NCBI RefSeq assembly: GCF_019947135.1
Contig: NZ_JAGSHT010000017.1
Span: 179,672-243,671, forward strand
Length of the DNA: 64,000 nucleotides
From: Occultella gossypii
GTDB lineage: Bacteria; Actinomycetota; Actinomycetes; Actinomycetales; Beutenbergiaceae
Direction: 5' to 3'
Part shown: piece by piece, positions 49,643 through 57,922 of the stretch
How the letters are laid out: each line of letters starts with the position of its first letter
How positions within the stretch are numbered: position 1 is the first letter of the stretch
Notes under the pieces: model-generated
What the model was told of the DNA's origin: nothing
Database searches by the model: none
The model's input: the letters and a program-made list of their open reading frames with translations, nothing else
Program-made: the position numbers and the translations under genes

Positions 49643-50629
49643 CTATGCCCGGCTCGCCACGACCCCGGGGTCCTCGGAGTTGCGGGCGAGCCGCCGGGCC
49701 AGGGCCGCGCACACGACCAGTTGCAGCTGGTGGAAGATGATCAGCGGCACGGCGATCGTCGCCGCGGTAGCCGCCGGGAACAGCACCACGGCCATCGGCA
49801 GTCCGGTCGCCAGGGACTTCTTGGACCCGCACATGAGCAGCGCGATCCGGTCGGCCCGGTTGAGCCGGACGCCACGACCACCCCACCAGGTCGCGACGAG
49901 CATGATCGCGAGCAGGACGGCGCTGATCACCAGCAGTGCCACGAGCATCACCCAGGAGACCGAGGACCAGACCCCGTCGGCCGTGGCCGAGGCGACCGCC
50001 CCGAACACGATCAGGATGATCGTGCTCCGGTCGAGCAGGGTGGTCAGCCACTTGTGCGCTCGCAGCCAGGTCCCGACCAAGGGCTGCAGGAGCTGACCGA
50101 CGACGAACGGCAGAAGTAGCTGCAGCAGCACCGATCGCAGTCCGCCGAGCCCGCCGGCGCCCGACGCCCCCATCAGAGCGAGCACGAGCAGCGGGGTCAG
50201 CACCATACCGAGCAGGTTCGAGATCGTCGCCGCGCAGATCGCCCCGGCCACGTTTCCCCGCGCCACCGACACGAATGCCACCGAAGACTGCACCGTCGAC
50301 GGCAGCAGTGACAGGAAAAGCACCCCGGCCGCCAGGGCATCGCCGATGATCGGCGCGGCCAACCAGGACACTCCCAGCCCGAGCAACGGGAACAGCAGGT
50401 AAGTCGATCCGAGGATGCTGCTCTGCAGGCGTACATTCTTCAGTCCGCCGACAACCTCGCGGGTGGACAGCCGCGCGCCGTAGACGAGGAACAGAAGGAA
50501 GACGGCGACGTCCCCAACGCCCTCGATCGCCCCGCGCAGCGCGTCCGGTACCGGCAGCACCAGCCCGAGGACCAGGGCGATCAGGATCCCGAGGACGAAC
50601 GGGTCCACCCACCGGCGCAGGACCCTCAT
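49643..50629 (-). CDS. Bile acid:sodium symporter (SBF/BASS) family transporter, YfeH-like
   Basis: This 328-aa protein has about nine to ten helices. It carries the family pattern VAVFLLFLVYGARLSTREVVGGLKNVRLQ, FLSLLPSTVQSSVAFVSVARGNVAGAICAATISNLLGM (the crossover helix region) and LLMCGSKKSLATGLPMAVVLFP. The K-K-S-L-A-x-G motif marks the SBF-like CPA/YfeH subgroup, whose substrates are mostly unknown. It transports an organic anion, probably with sodium. Confidence 0.88.
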   Translation of the reverse strand: MRVLRRWVDPFVLGILIALVLGLVLPVPDALRGAIEGVGDVAVFLLFLVYGARLSTREVVGGLKNVRLQSSILGSTYLLFPLLGLGVSWLAAPIIGDALAAGVLFLSLLPSTVQSSVAFVSVARGNVAGAICAATISNLLGMVLTPLLVLALMGASGAGGLGGLRSVLLQLLLPFVVGQLLQPLVGTWLRAHKWLTTLLDRSTIILIVFGAVASATADGVWSSVSWVMLVALLVISAVLLAIMLVATWWGGRGVRLNRADRIALLMCGSKKSLATGLPMAVVLFPAATAATIAVPLIIFHQLQLVVCAALARRLARNSEDPGVVASRA

Positions 50630-50736
50630 GCGAGATGCTCGAGCGTGGGTCGGACGGGGCAGCTGGAGTTCGGTGACACGAGAGGCAAGGGTAGCCCGGG
50701 ACCGTTACGACCTGGTTTCGCGTGCCCCGCGCCGCA

Positions 50737-51423
50737 TCAGACCCGGGTCGCGGTGACCCTGGCGCGGCGATACAGGTGCACCCCGAGCGCGGCGACCCAC
50801 GCCCAGGAGATCAGCACGACCGCAGTGAAGCCGAGCACGATCGCCGGCGTGGAGGATCCGGACGCGATGCCGGCGAACCCGGCGAGGAACACGACGCCGA
50901 CCGCGCGGGACACCCAGGCGGCACCGCGCCGGCCCTCGCGGGCCTGGCCCCGGGCCACGACGAACGTCGCGGCGATCAGGCCGCCGAAGCCGACCATGCC
51001 CGCGACCATGTGACCGAGGCCGTGCCAGGAGATCTCGGAGGCGGCCGCGGCACCCACCGGGTACCCGGCCATCGGGTCCGCGACCAGAAGGCCCGCCGCG
51101 ACCAGGCCGACGCCGTACAGCCCGAGCAGCCGCGGCGCCCAGTGGGACGTCCAGGCCCGCGCGACCCCGACGGCGAACGCGATGACCATCGCGCCGGTCA
51201 GGATGAGGTTGACCATCTGGATCCAGCCCTGCGGGCCGGCGGCGAGCAGGCTCCAGTCGTGCCGGGTCAGGTCGAAGCCCTCATGGGCGAGCGCCTGTGC
51301 GAGCGAGACGACGACGTAGAACGGGCCTGCCACGACGCCCCAGCCGAGCAGGGACCGGGTCACGCGCTGTTCGGGGGTGCATTCGACTGCGTGGACGGTG
51401 GCGGGCTCACGGGTGGTGTTCAT
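50737..51423 (-). CDS. DUF998 membrane protein
   Basis: This 228-aa protein has about six helices. LLGWGVVAGPFYVVVSLAQALAHEGFDLTRHDWSLLAAGPQGWIQMVNLILTGAMVIAFAVGV is the DUF998 beginning, with the conserved E-G-F-D-x-x-x-H and N. SWHGLGHMVAGMVGFG follows with two His. The ATG is preceded by GGAGG at 5 nt. Role unknown. It is upstream of the RibD-like reductase gene in opposite transcript order, so no operon is inferred. Confidence 0.85.
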   Translation of the reverse strand: MNTTREPATVHAVECTPEQRVTRSLLGWGVVAGPFYVVVSLAQALAHEGFDLTRHDWSLLAAGPQGWIQMVNLILTGAMVIAFAVGVARAWTSHWAPRLLGLYGVGLVAAGLLVADPMAGYPVGAAAASEISWHGLGHMVAGMVGFGGLIAATFVVARGQAREGRRGAAWVSRAVGVVFLAGFAGIASGSSTPAIVLGFTAVVLISWAWVAALGVHLYRRARVTATRV

Positions 51424-51526
51424 GTCTTCCTCCGGTTCTGGGCCGCCACGCTGGCGGCCTTCACCATCACCACGAACGGGGACACCGTGGATCGACAGCC
51501 CGGGCGGGGCAGGTGCGCCGGCCGGA

Positions 51527-52117
51527 CTACTTCACCCGGTAGCGGGTGTGCAGGATTCCGCGTCCGACGAGAGCGCGTACCAGCTCGAGCTCGACGTGCT
51601 CGGCAGGCATGTCGTCGAACAGCCGACGACCCTGCCCGAGCAGCACAGGAATGACCTGCAGGGCCATCTCGTCGAGCTCCCCGGCGTGCAGGAACGCCCG
51701 CGCCGCCTCGGCGCCGTGCAGCAGGATGTCCCGATCGCCGGCGGCCTGCCTGGCCAGCGCCGCGGCCTCGCGGACATCGGTGACGTAGCGGGCGTGCCCA
51801 GGGGCGGGCTCGTCGGGGACGGATCGGGTGAGCACGAAGATCGGGACGCCGTCATGGTGGTCGCCGTTCCAGCGTCCGCCGTGGTCGAACGTGCGTCGGC
51901 CGGTGAGGACGGCGCCGGTGGCCATCGCGTCGGCCATGACGGCGGCACTGACCTCGTCCTCGGTCCTGATGGCGGCGGGGACAGATCCCCCGCCGTCGAG
52001 GTTGAGGGAGTCGTGCAGGCACTCGCCACCGATGCCGAGTCCCTGCTCCGGCCCGTCCTCCGGTCCCGCGATGAACCCGTCCAGGGACATCCACATGTAG
52101 AGCACGATCTTGCCCAT
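51527..52117 (-). CDS. Dihydrofolate reductase-family (RibD C-terminal-like) protein
   Basis: This 196-aa protein has VLYMWMSLDGFIAGPEDGPEQGLG at the start, typical of the RibD C-terminal/DHFR-like family, then AVLTGRRTFDHGGRWNG and RDILLHGAEAARAFLHAGELDEMALQVIPVLLGQGRRLFD. It binds NADPH and reduces an unidentified substrate; these stand-alone members are not folate or riboflavin enzymes as far as known. ATG 52117 has AAGGA 7 nt upstream. Confidence 0.9.
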   Translation of the reverse strand: MGKIVLYMWMSLDGFIAGPEDGPEQGLGIGGECLHDSLNLDGGGSVPAAIRTEDEVSAAVMADAMATGAVLTGRRTFDHGGRWNGDHHDGVPIFVLTRSVPDEPAPGHARYVTDVREAAALARQAAGDRDILLHGAEAARAFLHAGELDEMALQVIPVLLGQGRRLFDDMPAEHVELELVRALVGRGILHTRYRVK

Positions 52118-52404
52118 GACCAATCCTTCCAAGACGTTGAGATAGCCCCACCGCCGGCGGCGATCGCCAGAGGATCCTCCTGCGTCTCACATCCTCCTCG
52201 GTGTGATCCATCGATGCTCCCGCGGGACCGCCCACACCCACCCATGGCCACTGTCACGGGCTCGGCATGACAGAACCCTCCCGGGAGCATGTCGACCCAG
52301 GTCCCCGGGGCGGTCAACGAACTCATGACAGATGGCATGGGTTCCCCGGGCGCGTTCCGGCCACAGGCTGGGCGGCACCAGAAGCCCACGACACGGAGAT
52401 CATG

Positions 52405-53022
52405 ATGCAATCGCACACCGATAGCCCGACGCCGTCGCCTCGAACCGGCGGTCCCGCCACCCCCACCACGCCGGGCCGGCACGGCCGCCTCCGAGCCGTG
52501 GCGGCCAGGTGGCCGAGCGTGGTCGGCGCGCTGGCGCTGCTGGCCAACGTGTGGGGTGGCACCGACGCGCACGTCACCGCGATGATCATCATCCTCGCGG
52601 CGATGGTCTACGTCGCCGCGGCGGCCCTCGACTCCCGCCCGAGCGCGTGGGTGATGGTCGCCGTCGCCACGGTGGCGGTGACGATCGCGATGGTCACGGC
52701 CCTCGACGCGATCGTGGTGCTGCTCGTCATGGCGGCCGGCTTCGCCGTGTTCGGGATGCTGCGCGGCCCGCGCATCCGGCGCGAGGTCGCCATCCAGACG
52801 GCCGGGTTCGTCGCCTTCGCGGCGGTCGCTCTGGGCGCGATGATGGTCGGCGCGGTGGCCGCGGCGCTGCTGGCCGCGACCGCGTCCCTCGGGCATTCGG
52901 CATGGGATGCCGTGCACCACCGCCGGGACCGGGTGGTCTCCCGGTCCCTCGCCGAGGCGTGCATGGTCCTCGACATCGGTCTCGGTCTCGCGCTGCTGGT
53001 CACCGTCGCGGTCACTGCCTGA
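52405..53022 (+). CDS. Uncharacterised membrane protein
   Basis: This protein of about 205 aa has a polar Ser/Thr/Pro-rich N-terminal 35 residues and about seven hydrophobic segments (VVGALALLANVWGG, VTAMIIILAAMVYVAAAAL, WVMVAVATVAVTIAMVTALDAIVVLLVMAAGFAVFGML, then two more and a final helix). An HSAWDAVHHRRDRVV loop precedes the last helix. ATG 52405 with GGAG six nt upstream is chosen over 52402. It lies beside the two-component system gene pair but is convergent to it. Function unknown. Confidence 0.75.
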   Translation: MQSHTDSPTPSPRTGGPATPTTPGRHGRLRAVAARWPSVVGALALLANVWGGTDAHVTAMIIILAAMVYVAAAALDSRPSAWVMVAVATVAVTIAMVTALDAIVVLLVMAAGFAVFGMLRGPRIRREVAIQTAGFVAFAAVALGAMMVGAVAAALLAATASLGHSAWDAVHHRRDRVVSRSLAEACMVLDIGLGLALLVTVAVTA

Positions 53023-53039
53023 CGATGCTGATGCGGCGG

Positions 53040-53645
53040 CTACACCCAACCCTCGTCGACGGCACGCCGGTAGGCCTCGCCACGCGACTGCACGCCGAGC
53101 TTGTGCGTGATGGCGACCAGGTAGTTGCGCACGGTCCCGGGCGAGAGGTAGACGGCTCGGGCGACGTCCCGGATAGGGCGGTCCGCGCCTGCGAGCGCGA
53201 GTACCTCGGCCTCGCGGGGCGTCAGTGGTGAGGGCGGCGCGGTGAGCGCGTCGGCGGCCAGGACCGGGTCGACGTACCGCTGGCCGGCGTGCACCCGCCG
53301 GACCACGTCGGCGAGCGCACTGCCCGGCCCACCCTTGGCGAGGAACCCGCGGGCGCCGGACGCCAACGCGCGGCGCAGCACCGCCGGCTTGCCGTGCGCG
53401 GTCAGGATGACCGCTCGGCACTCCGGGAGCACCCGGGCCAGTTCGGTGACGACTTCGTACCCGTCCAGCCCGGGCATCTGCAGATCGACGACGGCGACGT
53501 CCGGCCGGTGTCGTTGTGCCTGATCGACGGCGTCCCTGCCGTCGGCAGCCGTGGCGACGACCGCCAGGTCCTCCTCGCGGTCGAGCAGCACGCCGAGGGC
53601 GTGCCGGATGAGCTCCTCGTCCTCGGCCAGCAGCACCCGGATCAT
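53040..53645 (-). CDS. LuxR/NarL-family response regulator
   Basis: This 201-aa protein has a receiver domain (MIRVLLAEDEELIRHALGVLL; phosphoacceptor D54 in VAVVDLQMPGLDG; VILTAHGKP with switch Thr; LAKGGPGSAL with the conserved Lys) and a C-terminal LuxR HTH (LTPREAEVLALAGADRPIRDVARAVYLSPGTVRNYLVAITHKLGV). ATG 53645 overlaps the kinase stop (ATGA). It should bind DNA when phosphorylated by that kinase; the target genes are not evident. Confidence 0.93.
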   Translation of the reverse strand: MIRVLLAEDEELIRHALGVLLDREEDLAVVATAADGRDAVDQAQRHRPDVAVVDLQMPGLDGYEVVTELARVLPECRAVILTAHGKPAVLRRALASGARGFLAKGGPGSALADVVRRVHAGQRYVDPVLAADALTAPPSPLTPREAEVLALAGADRPIRDVARAVYLSPGTVRNYLVAITHKLGVQSRGEAYRRAVDEGWV

Positions 53646-54835
53646 GCGGCCGGCACCTCGGCCCGGATCTCGAACCTCGCGTCGTCGGCCGGGCCCCAGC
53701 CCAGCCGCACGCCGACGGCCGCGCATCGGGCGGCCAGGCCGGGCAAGCCGGTGCCGCCGCTCCCGCGCGGGCCGTCGATGCGGCCTCGCGGGGCCTCGGC
53801 GCCATCGTTCACGATCACCAGTATTCGACGATCGACGTCCGGGCGGAAGGTGATTGTCACCGTCCTCGCCTCGGCGTGCCGCAGGATGTTCGTCACCGAC
53901 TCCCGCACCACGGCCGCCAGCGCGGCGGACACCGGCTCGGGTAGGGACGGGGGCGACGGCGGAACGTCCACCTGCACGCCGATGCCTGCCGAGGAGAGCA
54001 CCAGGGTCGCGGCGTCGAGCTGTTCGTACAGGTCCAGCTCCGTGCCGCCACGCAGGGCGGCGCGCGCCTGGGTCACCGTCTCGAGCGCGATGGTCTGGAT
54101 GGCCCGGCTCTCCTCGCCGGCGCGATCAGGGTCGCTGGACGCCAGGTCTGCGGCGATCTCCGCCTTCAGCGCGATGACGCCGAGTCGGTGGCCGAGCACA
54201 TCGTGCAGCTCGCGGGCCACGCGCAGCCGCTCCCGGGTCACCGCCGCCTCGGCCTCGCTCGCGCGGGCGGTCTCCGCCCGCGCCAGGAGCCGGAGCAGCC
54301 AGACGGCGGCGAAACCCATGAATGCCGTCACCGCGGCGGTGCTGAACAGGGCGAGCAGGTTCGGGCCGAGCGCCTGCTCGGTCCAGATCGCGCCACCGAC
54401 GGCCGCGGCACCGAGCACGGCGGCCACGGCGAGGATCCCCGGCCACGCCGCGACCAGCACGACGCTGCCGAGCACCACCCCGGCCGGCCATGCCCACGGC
54501 TCGTCACTCGGCCCCGCCCAGGCGTAGCACGCCGGCCAGGCGAGCAGGATCGCGGCCACGAGCACAACCCAGAGCCGTCGCTGCACCCGCGGCTCCGTCC
54601 AGGGCGTCACGGCCGTCCAGTAGACGGCGACGAGCAGCCCACCACAGGCCAGCAGCACCGCCACGAGCGCGGCCCGGCCCCACGCCGTCGGCGGCTCGGT
54701 GAGGAGCACCGGCAACCCGACGAGCCAGATGACGTTGCTGCACAGGACGACCAGGACGGCCCGGCGGGGGGCGCGCAGCGCCTGGAACACGCCGGGACGC
54801 GCCGTTATCACCTGCTGCGCGCTCGTCGGCATCAT
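53642..54835 (-). CDS. Sensor histidine kinase (DesK/NarL-type, HisKA_3)
   Basis: This 397-aa kinase has about six helices in the N-terminal 180 residues and no large external domain. The HisKA_3 box is RVARELHDVLGHRLGV with phosphoacceptor H211, followed by the N-box (VVRESVTNILRHAEA) and the G-box (GGTGLPGLAARCAAVG). The membrane-embedded sensor suggests that it reads envelope state or temperature, as DesK-type kinases do. It is coupled to the response regulator downstream. Two adjacent ATG codons lie at the start. Confidence 0.92.
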   Translation of the reverse strand: MMPTSAQQVITARPGVFQALRAPRRAVLVVLCSNVIWLVGLPVLLTEPPTAWGRAALVAVLLACGGLLVAVYWTAVTPWTEPRVQRRLWVVLVAAILLAWPACYAWAGPSDEPWAWPAGVVLGSVVLVAAWPGILAVAAVLGAAAVGGAIWTEQALGPNLLALFSTAAVTAFMGFAAVWLLRLLARAETARASEAEAAVTRERLRVARELHDVLGHRLGVIALKAEIAADLASSDPDRAGEESRAIQTIALETVTQARAALRGGTELDLYEQLDAATLVLSSAGIGVQVDVPPSPPSLPEPVSAALAAVVRESVTNILRHAEARTVTITFRPDVDRRILVIVNDGAEAPRGRIDGPRGSGGTGLPGLAARCAAVGVRLGWGPADDARFEIRAEVPAA

Positions 54836-54925
54836 CGTCGTGGCGTCCTCTCGACCCCATCGACTCTAGGACGCGGCGGCGCTCCCTACCCGGTGCGGGT
54901 TGTCACCGATGTGCGTGACAACCGC

Positions 54926-55888
54926 TCAGTCGTTGCCGCCCGGATCCGGCTCGTCGCGCTCATCCCGCTCCGCCCACTCGAGCAGCTCGTCCAGCCGGTG
55001 CGCCTTCGAGTCGATGTCGGCGTGCAGATCCCCGAGCTCGGCGAACCGGGCCGGGACGGTCGCGATCGTGAATGCGGTCGGGTCCACGTCGTCGATCTCG
55101 TCCCATCGGATCGGCGTGGACACCGTGCCCTCGTCCTTGCCGCGCACCGAGTAGGCGCTGGCGATGGTGTGGTCGCGGGCGTTCTGGTTGTAGTCGACGA
55201 ACACCGCGGCCGGATCCCGGTCCTTGCGCCACCAGGCGGTGGTGACGTCCCTCGGCGCGCGCCGTTCCACCTCCCGCGCGAACGCGAGCGCGGCCCGGCG
55301 CACCTCGTCGAAGCCCCAGTTCGGTTCGATCCGGACGTAGATGTGCAGCCCGGATCCGCCGGAGGTCTTCGGGTAGCCGGTCATGCCGAGGCCATCGAGC
55401 ACCTCGTGGGCGACGTGCGCCACCCGCCGCACCCGGTCGAACGGGCAGTCCGGCATCGGGTCCAGGTCGATGCGCCACTCGTCGGGCTTCTCGGTGTCCG
55501 CGCGCCGGGAGTTCCAGGGGTGGAACTCGACGGTGGACATCTGCACGGCCCAGATCACGCTCGCGAGCTCCGTCACGCAGAGTTCGTCGGCGGTCCGGTT
55601 GTACCGCGGGAAGTGCAGCTCCACGGTCTCGACCCAGTCCGGCGCGCCGCGCGGCAGCCGCTTCTGGTGCACCTTCGCGCCCGCGACGCCGTCCGGGAAC
55701 CGGTGCAGCATGCATGGCCGCTCCCGCAGCGCGCGCACGATGCCCTCGCCGACGGCGAGGTAGTAGTTCGCGAGGTCGAGTTTCGTCTCCCCGCGCGCGG
55801 CGAACATCACCCGCTCGGGGTGGCTGATCCGCACGGTGCGTCCGCCGACGTCGAGTTCGACGGCGGTGTCGTCGGCCTTGGCTGCCAT
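54926..55888 (-). CDS. Stand-alone LigD polymerase-domain protein (NHEJ primase-polymerase)
   Basis: This 320-aa archaeo-eukaryotic primase-fold polymerase matches the LigD PolDom: ISHPERVMF, KLDLANYYLAVGEGIVRALRERPCMLHRFPDG, the metal motif RIDLDPMP (D141, D143), SGGSGLHIYV (176-185) and FVDYNQN with D232. It adds ribo- or deoxynucleotides at double-strand breaks in non-homologous end joining. No ligase or phosphoesterase domain is present and no Ku gene is in the window, so those functions must come from elsewhere. The start looks leaderless (TACGCT 7 nt before ATG). Confidence 0.93.
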   Translation of the reverse strand: MAAKADDTAVELDVGGRTVRISHPERVMFAARGETKLDLANYYLAVGEGIVRALRERPCMLHRFPDGVAGAKVHQKRLPRGAPDWVETVELHFPRYNRTADELCVTELASVIWAVQMSTVEFHPWNSRRADTEKPDEWRIDLDPMPDCPFDRVRRVAHVAHEVLDGLGMTGYPKTSGGSGLHIYVRIEPNWGFDEVRRAALAFAREVERRAPRDVTTAWWRKDRDPAAVFVDYNQNARDHTIASAYSVRGKDEGTVSTPIRWDEIDDVDPTAFTIATVPARFAELGDLHADIDSKAHRLDELLEWAERDERDEPDPGGND

Positions 55889-55895
55889 GTCGCCG

Positions 55896-55901
55896 AGCGT
55901 A
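55896..55901 (-). promoter_or_regulatory. Putative -10 box of the leaderless LigD-polymerase gene
   Basis: On the minus strand TACGCT is followed by seven bases and the ATG at 55888. No Shine-Dalgarno sequence. Confidence 0.5.
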
Positions 55902-55929
55902 GTGGTCGCCCCGCGCGGGCGCCCGGGCG

Positions 55930-57084
55930 TCAGCCGGTGTACTCCAGCGAGGTGTCCTCGCCGCGGGCGTGCTCGGTGGCGTCGTCGAAGCGGTGGAACT
56001 GCTCGGCCATGAGGTCGGCGAACAGGTCCACGCCCTTCATCCGGCTGGTCTCGTCGGGCCCGTGGAAGCGCGGCGCACCGGACTCGTCGAGCAGCTGGGA
56101 GGCACCACCGTCGGGCCCCAGCGGTAACACGATGCGCTCGGGCGGCGGCACGTACACGGCCGACGGCGAACGGCCGGCGATCAGGTCCGCGATGTTCGTG
56201 GCGACCGCCCGGCCGTGGGCGCGAGCGGCGTCGGCCCGCTTGGTCTCGGGCAGGTCCGCGATGTCGCCGACGGCGAAGACCTGTTCGTGCCCGGCGACGC
56301 TCAGGTGCTCGGTGACCCGGAGGGTGCCGTCCGGGCGGCGCGCGTCGAGGAGGCCGCCGGCCAGGTAGTCGGTCATCGCCCGGTTGCCGTAGCAGCGGAA
56401 CCAGACCTGCGCGTTGATCTCCACCCCGGCGTCGGTGCGGACCGTGAAGTCGTGCAGGCGCCCGACGTCCATCGGAGGCAGGAAGCCGAGTGGTGCGCCG
56501 AGGACGAGGTCGACCTCCCGCTCGATCAGTTGGGTCCGGATCGAGTCGCGCACCTGCGGGATCACGTCGATCGTGGTCAGGATGTCATCGGCCTGGTCCA
56601 CGAGGACCACGCCCAGGCCCGGGAAGGCCGAGGTGAGTTCGCCGGCGAGTTCCACCCCGACCGGGCCGGCGCCCACCAGGAGCACCCGCCGCGCCTCGCC
56701 GAGCGCCTCGCGCAGCCGTGCCATCCGCGAGCGCACCACCCGTTCCTCGGTCTCCAGGAACTTCGCCGGGAACGGGTACCCGGTGCCGGTGGCGAGGACG
56801 AGGTAGTCGGCATCGACGTACTCGGTCCGACTGAAGCTGACCCGGGTGGGTGTGACGGCACGCGCGGTGTCATGGATGACTCGGCCGCGGTTGAGCAGCC
56901 GGTCATAGGGCAGGAACACCCGATCCTCGAAGGCCGGGTCCGCGACGGCTCGGAGCGTGCCGACCGCGTGCACGAACGCATCCTTGGACTCCACCAGGAT
57001 CACGTCCGCGACCGCATCGAGCTGCTGTGCCACGGCGACCCCGCCGTACCCGCCGCCGACCACGACCACTCGTGGGTGTGCCAT
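55930..57084 (-). CDS. FAD-dependent NDH-2/FSP1 (AIFM2)-like oxidoreductase
   Basis: This 384-aa protein has two dinucleotide-binding sites: VVVVGGGYGGVAVAQQLD at the N-terminus for FAD, and RRVLLVGAGPVGVELAGELTSAFPGLGVVLVDQADDIL for NAD(P)H. VFAVGDIADLP is the usual flavin-contact motif near the end. The order and length fit the AIFM2/FSP1-like branch rather than classical NDH-2. Members reduce quinones. ATG 57084 has GAGGAG upstream. It diverges from the gene at 57263. Confidence 0.9.
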   Translation of the reverse strand: MAHPRVVVVGGGYGGVAVAQQLDAVADVILVESKDAFVHAVGTLRAVADPAFEDRVFLPYDRLLNRGRVIHDTARAVTPTRVSFSRTEYVDADYLVLATGTGYPFPAKFLETEERVVRSRMARLREALGEARRVLLVGAGPVGVELAGELTSAFPGLGVVLVDQADDILTTIDVIPQVRDSIRTQLIEREVDLVLGAPLGFLPPMDVGRLHDFTVRTDAGVEINAQVWFRCYGNRAMTDYLAGGLLDARRPDGTLRVTEHLSVAGHEQVFAVGDIADLPETKRADAARAHGRAVATNIADLIAGRSPSAVYVPPPERIVLPLGPDGGASQLLDESGAPRFHGPDETSRMKGVDLFADLMAEQFHRFDDATEHARGEDTSLEYTG

Positions 57085-57250
57085 CGTCTCCTCGATCCGC
57101 TCGGAGGGCCTGCCTGCTCCCTCTGGTCTACTCCGAACCGCGGGCAAAGTCTCTAGATCGTGCGCTGGATCACCGTGTCGGCGGTCACACCGGCCCGGGT
57201 CAGTCGGGCCGATGCGGCCGGACGTGCTCGCCTGCACACGGACCGTGGAT

Positions 57251-57256
57251 GATGGT
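57251..57256 (+). promoter_or_regulatory. Weak putative -10 box of gene at 57263
   Basis: GATGGT (one base off TANNNT), six bases, then ATG at 57263. No Shine-Dalgarno sequence. Confidence 0.3.
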
Positions 57257-57262
57257 GTCCCG

Positions 57263-57922
57263 ATGTCTGTCGTGGAGTGGTCCGCCCAGGTGTTCGCCGC
57301 CGTGGGCGACGTGCTGTCCTTCCGGGTGCCGCCGGTGCTGCTCGACTCACCCGGTCACGCTCTGTCCCTCGCCGTCGGGATCGCGGTGCTGGCCGGCCTG
57401 TCGACCATGCTCGGGCATGCCGTCGTGTTCGTGATCAACCGGGTCCGGCGGGTGCGGATGGTGGCCGCGATGGCACTCGGGGCGGTCTACACCGTGCTGC
57501 TGCGCGGCCTGACGGGTATCGGCATCGCGCTGGTCGCGTGGCTGATCACGCGGGGCAACGTCGACGGCCAGATGATCACCGCCGCCTACCTGTTCGCCAT
57601 CGCGCCGCACGTGCTGGCGTTCCTCGTGTTCATCCCCTATCTCGGCCTGCTGTTCGGCCGGGTCCTCGAGGTGTGGTCGGCGGTCGCGCTCGCGGTCCTG
57701 CTGGGCCCGGTGCTCGGGGTCGGGCTGCTGCCGGCCATTGCCATCTCCGGTGTCGCATGGGCCGCCGCACACCTGCTCTCGGTCGTCCTCGCCGGGCCGC
57801 TGGCGACCATGAGTTCCCGGGCCTGGACGCTCGTGACCGGCCACGAGACCATCCTGACCTCGTCCGACATCCTCTCCGGCGCCCCGTTCGTGCCGCTCGA
57901 GCACCGGGAGCATCACCGATGA
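57263..57922 (+). CDS. Uncharacterised membrane protein (Yip1-like topology)
   Basis: This 219-aa protein has five hydrophobic segments (ALSLAVGIAVLAGLSTMLGHAVVFVI, MVAAMALGAVYTVLLRGLTGIGIALVAWLI, MITAAYLFAIAPHVLAFLVFIPYLGLLFG, VALAVLLGPVLGVGLLPAIAISGVAWAAAHLLSVVLAGPL). It looks like the Yip1/membrane scaffold type, which is only a topological likeness. Its stop overlaps the ATG of the next gene (ATGA), so it works with the hydrolase-like protein. Confidence 0.78.
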   Translation: MSVVEWSAQVFAAVGDVLSFRVPPVLLDSPGHALSLAVGIAVLAGLSTMLGHAVVFVINRVRRVRMVAAMALGAVYTVLLRGLTGIGIALVAWLITRGNVDGQMITAAYLFAIAPHVLAFLVFIPYLGLLFGRVLEVWSAVALAVLLGPVLGVGLLPAIAISGVAWAAAHLLSVVLAGPLATMSSRAWTLVTGHETILTSSDILSGAPFVPLEHREHHR

